DNA from: Ficedula albicollis
Lineage: Eukaryota; Chordata; Aves; Passeriformes; Muscicapidae
NCBI RefSeq assembly: GCF_000247815.1
Contig: NC_021671.1
Span: forward strand, 24,098,501 to 24,162,500
Direction of reading: 5' to 3'
Length of the DNA stretch: 64,000 nucleotides
In this document: one piece after another, positions 36,044-49,026 of the stretch
Numbering within the stretch: position 1 is the stretch's first letter
Layout of the letters: every line of letters starts with the position of its first letter
The notes under the pieces: generated by a model
The model's database searches: none
Told to the model about the DNA's origin: nothing
Seen by the model: only the letters and a program-made list of their open reading frames with translations
Program-made: the position numbers and the translations under genes

Positions 36044-36480
36044 TGTCTGTAATTAAAGGAGATGGTTATATTGTAGTGATTCTTTATTGGACATTGGGCA
36101 CACTCCAGATGCCAGCAGCTTCTAAGTGCCTTTATAGGCAATCTCATCACCTATCTTATGTATTTGGAGCCAATAGTCTAACATTTGTTATAATGCCCAA
36201 GTCAAATATAACCCTACCAACCCTTGGTGGATGGTCAAAAGTTTCCTTATATTTGATAGGGAAAGATTTGAGGATACTGGTACATACCAGCTCAAATACA
36301 CATGTAGAAAGACATCCCCAGGTGTTCTTCATGTTACCAAAATCTGGTGTCTTGTTTAGAACTTTTTAGAGTCTCTTCCAGACAAGTTAGAATCTAAATC
36401 AATTTGAAGAGCAGAATTTAGTCCAATTAGTCCAATTAGTCCAGCCAATAAAGCAATGGATGTTATAGCTTAGTTATATC
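36044..36480 (-). mobile_element. Candidate 5' LTR of the provirus
   Basis: On the minus strand a TATAAAGGC box (at 36128-36136) is followed about 45 bases later by an AATAAAG polyadenylation signal (36082-36088) and a short U5 that ends at CA near 36044. Immediately afterwards comes TGGTGACCCTGTG, which looks like a tRNA primer-binding site. The position upstream of the pol and env remnants and in the same orientation supports the call. The U3 end near 36480 is a guess because no second LTR is available for comparison. Confidence 0.5.
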
Positions 36481-39215
36481 ACCTTAGTTGAAAACAGCAA
36501 AGGCAATTACAGATTTCTCTTTACTTTTGAAAGTAAAATAATATTTAAGGTGTTTTTACAGTACTATCTGCTTACTGTACTGTATTTTAGAATTATTTTT
36601 TTCTAATGGGAAACATTGGAGTAACTAATATTTAATAATATTTTTATTTATTCCACTTTAAAATTATTTTAGTGTCTGAATGTACACTAAAATATTATCC
36701 AAATTCTGAAGATAAGTGCAACACATTGATGGCTATAAATAATTTAGCAATTTCTTTAGCTAATTTAATTTGCTAAAAAAGTGTGGTATCACTGGCAATT
36801 TTTTTTTAATAGTTCTCTAATTTAAAATTATAAAAATTTTAAAATGAGACTCACATCTGACTTTTAAAAACAAATCCCTATAATCAAATCCTCATGTCAA
36901 TGACTGTTTGATTTAAGCAGGTAGAGTACCTTCAGTTAGGTATTAACTGAGTTTCCTCAGCATGCTAAAAATATCATGAGTCCTCTTGAAGCCAATTTTC
37001 CAAGTACTTTACCTCTTATGAAGGCAAGATTACTCCCTTACTTTTCAGGTGATAAAATTAAATTAAACTTATTTAGGAGGAGAGGACTTTCTTTGTTATT
37101 ATGGAAAATATTATAGAAACATTTTATACTTTTAAATGGATTCTACCCTCTTCATTTTCTCATCTCAGTGGAAAAGCATAATGGTAGGAATATTGCTGTT
37201 GAAGCATTTGGCATTTGTCTTGCAAACAATAGCAGGTGTTTAATTATGCATTTCAAAAAGCCCATTGAAACTTTCCCAGCATAGGTGAGTGGGTCACACC
37301 ATTCCAAAGATGCTTTAGGGGAAACCCGCACATACTGTTTTTCTTTTCTGACTTACTGCATTATACTTACTGAAGAAAGAAAAGCAAAAAAGAAAAATAT
37401 GAAGCCAACTATTTAAAAACTAAAAGCAAATAATCGAAAATATTTTCTTTCTGCAAAATGTTCAGCAGAAAAATTTGTTATGCATAGAATTCTGAATTTT
37501 TCATTAGAAGTCATATGATTTGAATAGAACTATATGAATGCAAATGAAATAGTTACTTTTAAATGAAAGCAAACTTCCCTTGACAAAATGTAATGTACAA
37601 ACCATACAGAAACTTTTAGGAAGGTACAGGAGAAACTGATTTGGCTCAGAAGCAGTACAGAGTAGATATTAAGAAATTATTAAAGGCAGATTTCATGAAC
37701 TTTCATAGTAACCTCAGAAAATGAAGAGAACAATAACATCTTTCACAGTGATCCATACTAACGAAAAAGAAGACTATGAAATATCAAAAGTAATTATGCA
37801 ATTCTGGACACAACATAGTAAACACACTGTCTTTTCAAATTGGATAGAAATGTTTTTGAGCCTTTGAGCACTTTGTGGAGAGCTGTCTTCATTTGTTGAA
37901 GTTCAATGTCATGTCGCATCACCAGTGGTGCACTTCCCAGCTAGTTAGATAAGTACCCATCTGACTGTGCAATATACTTCTCTTCTTCAGAGACTTGAGA
38001 CGAAAACTTGGAATCTTCTTGATATTTTATGGCTGAAGTTGCTATTTATTATAATGACCTGATTTATAATATTGTTATATATAAGGTAGGTACACATTCA
38101 GCAAACATATGTCAGTGTGCTGATCACTCTCTTTTTGACACGTGTCAGGTAAAAAAGAGTTATGTTCATTTTTTGAAGAAACCTTTTCAGTACCTTGGGT
38201 TTGGTCCTAAAAGTTAGAAATTGAGACTTTTAAAAACACATAGACAGTGTCAAGTTCTATTTTCATAGAGTGAAGAAAGCATTCATAATATCTGAAATTC
38301 TCATTGTCAAACAATAGCCTACAGGAAGATTTCATAACTCAGTGCTAATGAATTTTCAGTTATTGCAAGGATGGATCTCAAGCTCTAGGTTCAGGAAGCA
38401 GAGAAGGCTATAGAAATTCAAAGCAGCAAGAAGCAAGTAAAAGGATGTTTGTTTTTTTTCCAGGTTATGGTAGGTAGCAAGCATCAGATTCAAAAGATTG
38501 AGAAAAAATACTAAAAACCTGAAAACAAAAGCCATTTTTCATAGCTAGGAGGTGCAATAATAAAGTCAAGACTATTTTGGTCTTTGATTTAGTTCAATTT
38601 TTCTTTCTGTTATACTTTTAGATACTTTAAAGTTCAGGTAAAATCATATAGAATCATACTACGGCATATATAAATCTAATTTAGTTAATTAATATGACTG
38701 CATGTATGGTATTTGAAATTAAATGTTGGGGGAAAATATGTAACAAAGTATATTATTGGGAAATTGTGAAAAAATATTTTTCAGTTGCACTTCTCTTGGT
38801 AAGAACATTAAAAGTCACCTAACCAAAATCTGCTACATGATCTTAACTGGAAATTGACTGTAGATAATTTATGGTGTTTTAATCTTATTACAGATTTTAA
38901 AGAAATAAAAATCAATTAGTGGATGAATGCCCAACAGCCAGTACATTCTCTACTGCATTTTTTCCAAGTTTGTCAGAATAGAAAATATTTCTTAGTAGCA
39001 TTATGTGCAGTATTTGGCAAACATCTATTTGAAACAAGTTTCATTACAGCATTCATATAATTAAATGCACCTTCATGGGGCACATAGTAAATATTAATTA
39101 GCAAGAGCCATTAGAAATGATGGAACATGTACCAATTATGGTTGCTATGAAAACCGTGTTTGCATCATACTGAAGTACATTTCTTCGAAGTTTTTTTCCC
39201 CCTTTTATTTTTTGG
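36481..39215. other. Unique AT-rich DNA, no gene recognised
   Basis: Nothing beyond AT-rich sequence with scattered short frames (the longest 62 codons at 38029-38217). A triple 'agtccaatt' repeat lies just upstream at about 36419-36445. No mobile element recognised. Confidence 0.6.
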
Positions 39216-39238
39216 TTTTGGTTTGTGCTTTTTGGTTT

Positions 39239-39288
39239 GTTTTTGTTTTTGTTTTTGTTTTTGTTTTTGTTTTTGTTTTTGTTTTTGC
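39239..39288. repeat. (GTTTTT)n hexanucleotide microsatellite
   Basis: Eight uninterrupted copies of 'gttttt', flanked on the left by an irregular T/G-rich stretch from about 39190. Confidence 0.93.
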
Positions 39289-42200
39289 TAGAACATGAAT
39301 TTTGTTTCTCTTAATGCTTTTTTACCTATTTTTGAACAATTTCCTTCAATTTTTTTTTCCTTCCATGCTGGGCAACTTACTCCTTACTGGATAGCTGCTC
39401 TCTAGATAGATTTTTGTGTAGTTGTAGATTTGCCTAAAAAATGAGTGTATTTCTGCAAAAGAAAAATGGAGGATATTTTCAATTGCCTTTTGAGGTTACC
39501 AAAAGAGCATCTCCATAGGCTCAGTTTTGGGAAATAATCTCAAATTTATTGTGAAAATGAGCACAAGACATTTGGATCAGCAAGTCAAGACCAAATTTGA
39601 GCTAATATAATTATTTTGAAGAATTTTCAAAAATGAGATGTCTTGAAAAAATTCTTCCACACCCCATTGAAAGTAGAGCTCTGACAAAGAATTTTGTATG
39701 AAATTGTGTTGATAGCCTAACTCCTCTTAGAGGCATTAAAAAATTGGGTATGTTTACAATTTTGAGGACTTAATGGATATTGTTTAATTCTAGCCCCAAC
39801 ATCCTATTCATATTTATTGAGGTTACAACTAATGGCATGTAGAAAGCACTCATTTATAGACACAGAAAAAAATGAATATAAATCTACTATTTCAATTTAT
39901 GCCAGACAGATGCTGAAAAGTATCATCCATGGAAGCCCCTTAACTGAATTTTTTCATCTTCTGACCAGTAACACAAACACATATAGGCACCCTCTAAAAC
40001 CCTTTGCTATGAGAAAATGAAAGGATGTGATTAGAACGGCTGCAACTGAAGAGATCTCGTCTTGAAGGAAAAAGTCATGCAGCTGAAACAGCAGCAAACA
40101 GGTGGAATCTGTACTTAAAACTGTCTGTGAAGGGCAAGGGTGGGAGTAAGTGGGGCAGAGTTCATGTCTTTTTACCATCTCATAGGTTTGCATGTTTTAC
40201 CTGGTGCGTGTTCAAATTTGTTCATTTTTTTTCTATAATCATCCATACTGAGATCCAAATGTAAAAGCTGCAGATGAAAACTTACATGCTGCTCATGACA
40301 AGTATTTTCTTTACTGTTACAAAATGTAATAATTAAGCTAAAAAGCCACACAACAAAGAAGCATATTCTTAAATACTACATAGCATTAGGCATATAAAAG
40401 GCAGAGTAACAGATATTCAGATATAAGTTAATAATAATAATAACAGCAAAAATAACAATCATAATACATTTCTCTGAAAACAAAACCATGCCCTATGTAA
40501 AAAGTTTCCCTATGGAGCAGCTAATGTGATACTGAAGGCAAGTAACTCCTCTTCATAATGCAACAGATCTGTGAAAATTTTATCAGCACTGTCTTACAAA
40601 GATCAACAGTGCAGCCTAATAGTAAAATGGAGAACATATTTGTCTTTTTAACCATCCAAATCTACAGACAGATAGTATTTGTGGACACTTCATTTTGTTT
40701 AAAAAATACATCATTTCCCATCTGAGAATTAACACATTTCTTAAATCTTCTCTGACTAATCACATGAGGATATTAAGACTACTACAATACTGATGAACTT
40801 TCTTTAGGATAGAATGTCAAAAAAGGCAGATCTTCTGATTGCTGAAAAGTGGTGGCTGATTGACTTTAAATTACCCTTCTTTAGTACAATGGACTGGCAC
40901 TACAGAGTGACAGCCTCTCTGAACATTCAGTTCTAATGGGTACAGTATCAGAATCTGCTGAGAAGCCAAATTTCAAGGCATTTTCTTTTTTTTAGTTCAC
41001 TGATTGCACTTGGGCATTAACATCCATATTTCTTTGTTTTTTCTTTTTCTTTTTATAGTTGTTTTCTTTTTCTCTAATTTATTTTGATAGAAGGGTGAGC
41101 CAGCCAGAAAAAATAATAAAAAAGAAAAATAAGTGGCTAAGTCTAAAAGCATGTTCCTACTTTTATACAAAATCTATGTTATTACATCAGGCTGATTAAA
41201 GCCTTCCTAGGCAACTCATATTTCATTTGCATCACATTTTACTGGATGCTTGCTTCCTTATATTAATGGCTATAGCTCCAGCATCTCTCTTTATGAGCTT
41301 CTCAGGCTCTAAAAGTACTGCTTTCACAGCCAGCCTACATTACTCTCAGAGAAATCCATGAAAAAAATACTTTTCCAATTGCATCATTTATCTACTGCTG
41401 TAAATTTACACAGTGCTTTCAAGGGAGACATAATCTTCCATCTTAGTTTCCTATAGGCAAGGGCTTGGTCTGCACTTACAAGATTTTACTTCTTTGACTT
41501 TCAGATAGTGCAACGTTTTTTTAACCATTACAACCACAGTAATAAAAAATCTTGTATAGTGGCACTTATCCTAGTGAAACCACCCTTTAAACAATATTTG
41601 TTGAAACACACAAACTTGAACTTTTGGATGCCTATCTGTTATCAGTATGAATGAACTAGGTGTCTAAATACTTCAGATGACAGGACTTCTTTAGCAATAC
41701 ATTTGCCCTGAGTAGTGGTCCTAAATATCAGTGGATTTTCTGCCAAAGTTTTATCTCTGGAAACATATGAAACAAAGTCACTCAAAAAAAGAAGTCTAAG
41801 ATGATAAAGGCCAAATAGCAGAAGAAAATGTTCACTGACAAGTGATAAAAATAAAGTGAAAGGAAACTTCTGTTTGGCTTTCAGTCTTGTATAACGTACT
41901 TCCATTCCCTTTTCTCAACACACTCTTACCAGGTCACTGAAAGTTGGTATTCCAGGCCTATTTTGTCCCTCACTTCCATTTACTTACTATACTTCACATG
42001 CTTTACCCACACCCCTGCTTATTCAACTGCTGCTTTACCCTGAAAACTCTTGAATTTTCAGTCACTGTTATCTCCCCTTCATAACCTGGCCCTAAAATGC
42101 ACACTAAATGCAGCAAAATTGTGCTGAAACTACAATGTAAAAGCAGCACTTGAGTTGTTGGTCCACTTGCAACAAAAATGACCAGCCATTTACCTGCATC

Positions 42201-43320
42201 TCTACTCTTTGACATGTGATTATTACCATCTTTCCCACTACCATTTGTGAACAGAGCACTGCCCTCACAGGGATTGGTGAAAACAAGTGGCAGTAAGTGG
42301 ATGAGGGGAATAGTACCCACCCTTTAGTCTTTTCTGAATGTGCAGTCCCACAGATTCCACAGCACAGAGATGGCAGATGGCGTAAACTGGCTATATCCCA
42401 TCACCCACAGCTGTGTAGGATTTGATCAGGAACGTGGTGAACTTTGTCAGCCGCGTGACAGCCATTGTGGAGAGAAAAGTACATTGCAATGATTAAAATA
42501 TTTGTAGGAATTCAAGTCCTCATCTAGAGCAGAAGAAGGTTGGTGGGGACGTTATGATGTAGGAAAATATATTGCTCCCCCAGAAACTCTCCAAGCATAA
42601 ATAGAAAATACTCAAAGTTTATCAGAACCTGCTTAATTACATGTCACTGACTTAAATTTTGATGCTTTAGTATCCAAGGAAATCAACACTTGTGGAGCAT
42701 CTACAGGAGCATCTACAGGAGTACTGTGAAATCATAAAAAAAAAAATGAATTGCTTTCAACAGTTGGATAAGAATATATTGTTATTTGCCATTCTGTGTT
42801 ATGTGGTATTCATTACTATTCCTATATGTAGCATTATTCATCATATATGTATTTGATATTTAGAAGCTCTTCTTACCTCCTCTGAGAAAAGAAGTGTAGT
42901 TGCCACACTTGAAATCTAAAGCTTTATTTTAGCAATGATACTATTGTGCATGTAGACATGCTCCAGGTGGCATATTATGTTCTTAAAATATGTTTAAACA
43001 GCAGCTTAAACTCACTTGTCAAAGGAAGTGGGCAAACTGTTCACAGTGTATCATACTCTTGGATATATAATCTTTTATTTGTAAATTATCTCTGAGCAGC
43101 ATTTGATTTATTTCCACATTCAGAATTGCTCAACTATAGCTTGACCAACTGCCAGCTTCTGAATTACTCTTATAAGATGTGTATCATTTTCTTTTATGCA
43201 TGATGGAATCGCTACCCAGATCACATGATATTATTTCTTTTCTCCCAGTGGATAGCCACAGCCAATTAAAAAAAAAAAAAATAAAAGGAAAAAAAATAGT
43301 TTTATCTATATAACAAAGAG
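39289..43320. other. Unique AT-rich DNA, no gene recognised
   Basis: Contains a short (AAT)n run near 40428-40445 and a 15-base duplication ('gagcatctacag' twice) near 42695-42722. Frames such as 41642-41905 and 42003-42320 on the minus strand have no domain or exon signal. No mobile element recognised. Confidence 0.55.
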
Positions 43321-43324
43321 ACTA

Positions 43325-43440
43325 GATTCACCAGAATGACAGAATAGCAGTTTGTCAGAGGTTGGAAGAGATGCTGAGGTGCCAACATGTCCAGTCACCT
43401 TGTTCATGCAGGGCCACCTGGAACCATTTACAAAGCTGCA
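43325..43440 (-). mobile_element. CR1 LINE 3'-end fragment, minus orientation
   Basis: 'agaatgacagaatagcagtt' (decayed octamer tail), 'gaggttggaagagatgctga' and 'atgcagggccacctggaacc' match in order the reverse complement of a CR1 3' end. About 115 bases remain. Confidence 0.68.
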
Positions 43441-46205
43441 CATTCTTATGAGTGCGGTATTTTTTATTTCATTGTCTAGGTTCAACTTATCTTTTCCCCC
43501 CCTAGGTATTAATCATTTGCAGTAGTGCTTTATGAATGAAAATGCTGGAAAAGTTACTATTTTACTTCTGGTTTTATTATAAGCTTAAATTTTCTTCTGT
43601 TTAGTATCATTAGTTAACATGTTTTAAGAAAAAAAATTATATAATAACAGAAAGGACAAATGTCTTCTGCTTAATATAATATCAATTCTGTTTAGAAGAT
43701 TTCCATTGTAATTTAATAAATGTGGGATTCTTTTTATATTTTTTTCTTTTTACTCCCCAGTTTAGCTGATTCAAAACCAGAACGCCATATTTTTTAAGCA
43801 ACGTGAAACAAACTGCACATTATTTTTCATAGTTAAATAAATGGATTCATAGTATGGATTCATAGCTAAATAACTTAAAACTTTAAGCAAATATTTTGTC
43901 AAAAAGCCTTGAGAATATTCATAAACTTTCTGTTATATGGAAAGTAAACTCCAAGACAACAGTAAGAAAAATTATTTTATTTTCAATTTTAAAAATTCAA
44001 TTTGCATATATTCAGTAATTTCCGGAGAGACATCATAGCAACCTAGTTATTCTAAATTGTTTTTATGCAGTTGTTTTCTCTATCTAAAAAGTTTTAATTA
44101 GATGTACATCTAGCAGCTATTTTATTCCAATAGGAAGTGTTGACAACTGTACTGCAGAAGCAGGAATGTGTCTTGGGGCAAAAAATTCCTGAATGTGGTT
44201 ACACAACTAAATAAAATATAATGTCCCATGGCTACATCATTACAAGGTCTAGACTTGTATCTCTTTCCTAATCATGGGAGATTTTAATTTTTTGTTTTCC
44301 ATGAGTTGTTACTGCTTCCCTTTTCCTCATGCTTAATGAAGAGTGACTTGAGGTGACTTGAGATCATTCTTTTCTTCAGAACTCCACAATAGAATAATCT
44401 ATGGGGAGAAAATATCTAATAAAATCACACAAATTCTACTTTGAGTGGATGATATTTTCAAAATCTTAAAAAAAAAAAAAAAAGACAGAAGCTTTTTAAT
44501 TTTTTTCAAAAGCTAATGTTTTCCAAGCTCTGAAAACATTCTTTCTGCTAAATATTCCAGGAGAAGGAAAGCTAGCTCTTAATCTAATAATTTTACGGCA
44601 TTTTGGAGCCAACAAGGTACAGTTGCTTAAAAGTCATGGGTAAGAGAGTCAGTTTGATTGATCTAGCAGGGTTTCTGGATATATTTTTAAATTAATAAAA
44701 ATGAAATGTCTCTGGCTTACAGTATATTTGCAATGAAGTTTTCCTGTAGCAGCAGCTGCCCTTGTGTATGCCACTCACCCTGCTTTAAAGGGTCTTTTTA
44801 ATGTAGCTGACAGGTTGAGAAATGGGGGGTTTATTTCTGCTGGTTTATGTTTCTGCTTTCATTTGTGGTTTATATAATTCTAGAAGAAACAGCATAGTGT
44901 TTGTATTGCTTCTATAATGTTAAGAAGCCATTCATTCTTAGTTTCCAAGTTTCAGAAGGGTGCCCATTAAAGAAAAATCAAAGATGGTGAAAAGGTCAGT
45001 CTTTCAAAATGTAAATGCAGGTGCAAACCTCATGCTGTTTATTGATTTCAAAAATTCAGTTCAGTTTCAGTGTTGTGCTTTAATAAATTTGAATTTGACA
45101 GACAGTTGAGATTGATTTAATGTAGTTATTCAGCCCATACAAGGCAGAATACAAGCATGTTTATTTGCTCTTGATATAGCAGTTTTTTGATATGGGCTGA
45201 TGTAATCATGCTGCCAAGTCCGTCTTCTGTTTGTTGCCTTGGCAGCAAAAAAAGAGACTGATAAGACACCTAGGGTTTCTTCTCACAATTAACAAATTTT
45301 ACCAGCATAATCACTAAGTCAGTAAGGTGGAAAAACCAATTAATTTCATATGGTATTCTTAATAAATAAAGCTTACTGAGGGAGTGCAAGCTTGTGGAAA
45401 GAGAAACTTAGCATAAAAATCTCAATTGAAAAACGCTAGGACAGACCACCTACCACCCTTTGGACTGCAATAAAATAGGTTAGAATTCATAATTAATATC
45501 TCAACTTTTCACCCACAACCTTGATATTTCTTAACATTGTCCTGGCACTGAGTTATGATTCAGAAGATATAGAAAACATACAAAAGTTCCTTTAGGATTG
45601 CCCTCTTGTATCGACTTCAGCTTTGTTAAAATTGGTTCAGGAGCAGAAAATCCACGACTCTTAATTGTTAATTCTCTTTACTCCTTGCAGCACTTCTTTG
45701 AAATCCAAAATAATAAATTGGCCCTGAAAAATGCACTACCATCAACATTACAAAAAAATAGGAATGCAATGGTTAGAATTTAATAATCTTGAAATGTATT
45801 TATTTTCTGCTCATTTTGTCAGTTTCAAGTTCTATACAACTACCCCAAGTGGATTTTCCCACTGTGTGAGGGACAGGAATTTAAATAACTTAACTTTAGT
45901 CTTTGAGGATTTGTTTCAACTAACAAAGTTAGGGATTTTTGGTGTGGACACTTGCGTTTCGATCATTTGCTCAGAGGTTCCTTTTGTGGATAAGGACAAA
46001 AACATGAACTCTGACAGCGGACTTAATCTGATTTATACTAAACACTAACCACAAGATAAAATGGCTCTCGGGTACTGCCAAAATATGAGGCAGCCCATTT
46101 TCACCTGGAATTATCTTTCAGAGTGGCTTCATTCCCTGGTCTGATGAGACTCCCTGAGGAGCTGCCTCAGGTAAGTGTATATTAAGTGATGTCCCCTTCA
46201 TTTTC
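43441..46205. other. Unique AT-rich DNA, no gene recognised
   Basis: An A run of about 17 lies at 44468-44483. Two plus-strand frames at 45598-45783 and 45731-46048 (61 and 105 codons) overlap but show no recognisable domain or splice sites. No mobile element recognised. Confidence 0.55.
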
Positions 46206-46209
46206 TAGA

Positions 46210-46395
46210 TCTTCATAGCATCATAGAACCACAAAATCATAGAGTGGCCTGGGTTGGAAGTGACCTTAGAGATCATCTATTTCCAATTTTTCTGCCATGG
46301 GCAGGAACACCTTTCACTAGACCAGAATGCTCAAAGCCCCATCCAACCTTGCCTTGAACATTTTCATGGTATGGAAAATCCTTTTGGTCAGATGA
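46210..46395 (-). mobile_element. CR1 LINE 3'-end fragment, minus orientation (first of a pair)
   Basis: Starts with the octamer tail 'catagcatcatagaaccaca', then 'ctgggttggaagtgaccttag', 'gccatgggcaggaacacc' and 'gctcaaagccccatccaac'. It stops near 46395. This is the conserved CR1 3' UTR in reverse complement. Confidence 0.9.
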
Positions 46396-46461
46396 GTAAA
46401 TGGATTCTGCTGTGTGTGTCCCCAGTATACTCACTGGCAGGGCATCATGAGAGGCAAAAAA

Positions 46462-46840
46462 GAATCACAGAATCATAGAGAGCTTTGGGTTGAAAGGGTC
46501 CTTAAAGATCATCTAATTCCAATTTCCCCACCAAGAGCAGGGACACCTTCCACTAGACCAGTCTGCTCAGATCTCCATCCAAGCTGGCCTGGGGATCAGG
46601 CATCCACACATTCTCTGGCAAACATGTTCCAGCATCTCACCGTGCTCACTGTAAAGTATTTCTTTCTAATCTACTGTAATCCTGCCCTCCCCCTTCAATT
46701 TAAAGCCATCACACCTTGTTCTGTGACTTTATAGCCTTATAAAAAGCCGTTCTTCAACTGTCTTGTAGGCCTCCTTTAGGTATTGAAAAAAGGTCTTTAA
46801 GTATTGTTAAAAGGCCTCCCTGGACTCTTCTCAAGGATAA
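46462..46840 (-). mobile_element. CR1 LINE 3'-end fragment, minus orientation (second of a pair)
   Basis: A second, independent CR1 3' end begins with 'aatcacagaatcatagagag' and 'ttgggttgaaagggtcctta' and runs through 'ctgtaaagtatttctttcta' and 'cttgtaggcctcctttaggt' to about 46840. It is longer than its neighbour and reaches into the ORF2 C-terminal region. It differs enough from the first fragment to be a different insertion rather than a duplicate. Confidence 0.92.
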
Positions 46841-47084
46841 AAGACCTTGACACTGTGCAAAAAACAATGTCATCAACAACGTTTTCATAACAAATATGCA
46901 ACATACTGTCCTCTGTGGAAAGGTTGAACTCTATCTCAGACAGAATTAGTAGATTAGGTTTTGGGTTGGTTTTGTTTTTTTTTAATAAAGTAGGCCTTCT
47001 GGTAAAACATTGCATGTAAAGTTGTCTTAAACCAGACAACATTGTGTTAAGGTGTAGGAAATATATTTCTAGTAGTCAGGCTAT
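46841..47084. other. Short AT-rich spacer
   Basis: No feature recognised apart from a T run near 46972-46982. Confidence 0.6.
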
Positions 47085-47400
47085 TCCCTTAAAAAACACA
47101 AGAAAGAAAACAGCAAAACAAACAAACTAAAACAAAACCAAAAAAGCTTAGTGTCTCAAAAAAAAACCCCAAAAAACCAAAAAACAAAAACAAGAACCCA
47201 AAACAAAACCCCAAAACAAAAACAAATCAAACAAAAACCAAAACAAAACAAAAACTCAAAACAACAACAAAGAAAAAACCAAAAAAAACCCAAAAAAACC
47301 AAAAAACAAAAAACAAACAAAAAAAACAAAACGAAAAAAAAACAAAAAAAGGAAACAAAAAACACCAAACTGAAGAAATACAAAGGAAAGGAAGAAAACC
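47085..47400. repeat. A/C-rich low-complexity tract
   Basis: About 300 bases made almost only of A with C or CC inserted every three to seven bases ('aaaaacc', 'aaaac', 'aaacaa'), nearly without T on the plus strand. It is strand-asymmetric simple sequence. Long frames in it (Lys/Gln/Thr-rich on plus, Phe/Leu/Val-rich on minus) are a product of the composition. Confidence 0.92.
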
Positions 47401-48900
47401 CCAATATTTCCATTGCAATCACAGAGACCTACTTCAGGTTCTTATGAATTTCTGGTATTTTGTTGATTTCAACAGACCACATTGCTTATATTCAGGTAAT
47501 TCTTGAAACAGCCTTCTAAAATTAAATATTAGTCCTTTTAATACCTAATCACAGAATAATCCTCTGAAAGGTAAAAAAAAAAATTTCGACCACAAAAGTC
47601 CTGAAAACAGAGGAGGGCTAAACTCTGAGAGTTTCATTCAAAAGAAGATTAATCTTTTTCACTCTTATTCCAATATCTGTACAATTTTTCAAAGCAAATA
47701 ATGATGGAACTAACATAATGATGAAACAGAAATACCACAGACATAATTGTTACTGTGATGACAACTCAAAAATATTTCTGGACACAAAGGCCATAGTTTT
47801 TTATCTATGACATTATGGAAGGCATCTATTTCGATAGCTCCTAAGGGGAAGAACCCAACATGAACAAGAAAACAAAAAAACTTCACCAAAAGCAAAAGTT
47901 ATTTATCTAGCACATTATGCAAAGTTCTGGGCATTCACAGACACATAGTGTGGTTTTGTTGTCCTTTCACAAGGCACTCAAGTGCAATTTTTTTTGTTTG
48001 TTTTTGAGCTTGGGTTCAACTTCCAGCAGAAAAAAGCATTGTGAAGGATTGTTATGATTCAGGTACAACTGGGAGCTTTGACCCTTTTGCTTCCCCCTCA
48101 CACAATCACTTTAGCTGAAAGACAGTTTTGGTTGGCTTCTGGTAAGAAACTATATTGATAAAAAAAGAACATAAGAATAATTTGTGTAGTGAAAAGGAGA
48201 ATCCCCTAACAGTGTCTAAATGCAATCCAGTCAAAGTGTTCTGGCACTGACTACAGCAATATGAAAGTAGTTTTTTTAAAAACAGTGACCCAAAATATAT
48301 ATAGCTACAGATAATAGGGAATTGCTTCAGAAGTATTTTTATGCAGTAAGATACACATTTTCAGTGTACAGTATGAATCCTAACTGCCTTGCTGCAACAA
48401 AAGTGTCTATGATGAAAATACTTTTTACTGTTTGGAAGGGTGTATTATGAAAACAATTTTCATTGGTCTGCTTAAGAAGCCTAGTTAAAGAAGAGACAAA
48501 ATTCATTTTTGGAAAAGAATTTTTCTACTTCTAATCAATGGAATTTAATAAAGATGGTATCTGTTAGTTAGTAGACGTTCTATTCTGTCAGATTAATCTT
48601 ACGGTCTTGGATATCAGTGTTTTAGGAGAGCATGTTCTACATAGGATCATGTGGAAATTAATATCAAAGAGGGCACTTTGAACACAGCACTTGCTTTAAA
48701 AAAGGTACAATTTTTTTTTTTTTTTAGGGTGAATAATACAAAAACTGACCTTTAAATTTGAAAGGATAATACTTAGGTGTGGTTTGGGCTAACTGAGATG
48801 AAAACTACACATTCATGGCAAAGTTACTTCAACATAAATTTAGCAAGTTGCAGCATTAAACAGGTAATAATCTGTAGCTAACCAGGGAGATGCAGAGAGA
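47401..48900. other. Unique AT-rich DNA, no gene recognised
   Basis: Contains a T run at about 48710-48725. Frames are at most 61 codons. No mobile element or exon recognised. Confidence 0.6.
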
Positions 48901-48905
48901 CAGAG

Positions 48906-49026
<121 letters not shown>

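Larger units (their letters stand above)
31100..36480 (-). mobile_element. Decayed endogenous retrovirus, minus orientation
   Basis: Reading the minus strand from right to left gives a candidate 5' LTR and primer-binding site (36.5-36.0 kb), unrecognised leader/gag-like space, an upstream polyprotein segment (34.57-33.60 kb), reverse transcriptase (33.43-33.04 kb), integrase zinc-binding and core segments (32.86-32.31 kb), and an env remnant (32.2-31.14 kb). The pol-env order is that of a retrovirus. The whole is only about 5.4 kb, too short for an intact element, and every segment carries stops or frameshifts. The family (beta-like or another avian ERV group) cannot be fixed from sequence reading alone. 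It is a fossil with no intact gene. Confidence 0.82.

Noticed and set aside
35908..36369. 153-codon plus-strand frame
   Set aside because: It runs antisense through the candidate LTR and primer-binding site of the provirus. No domain or splice context is seen.
38640..38660. 'atcatatagaatcata' resembling a CR1 octamer tail
   Set aside because: The sequence on either side does not continue into a CR1 3' UTR, so it is too short to support a call.
47151..47447. 98-codon lysine-rich frame (and Phe-rich frames on the other strand)
   Set aside because: Produced by the A/C-rich low-complexity tract. Similar-length frames occur on both strands for the same reason.
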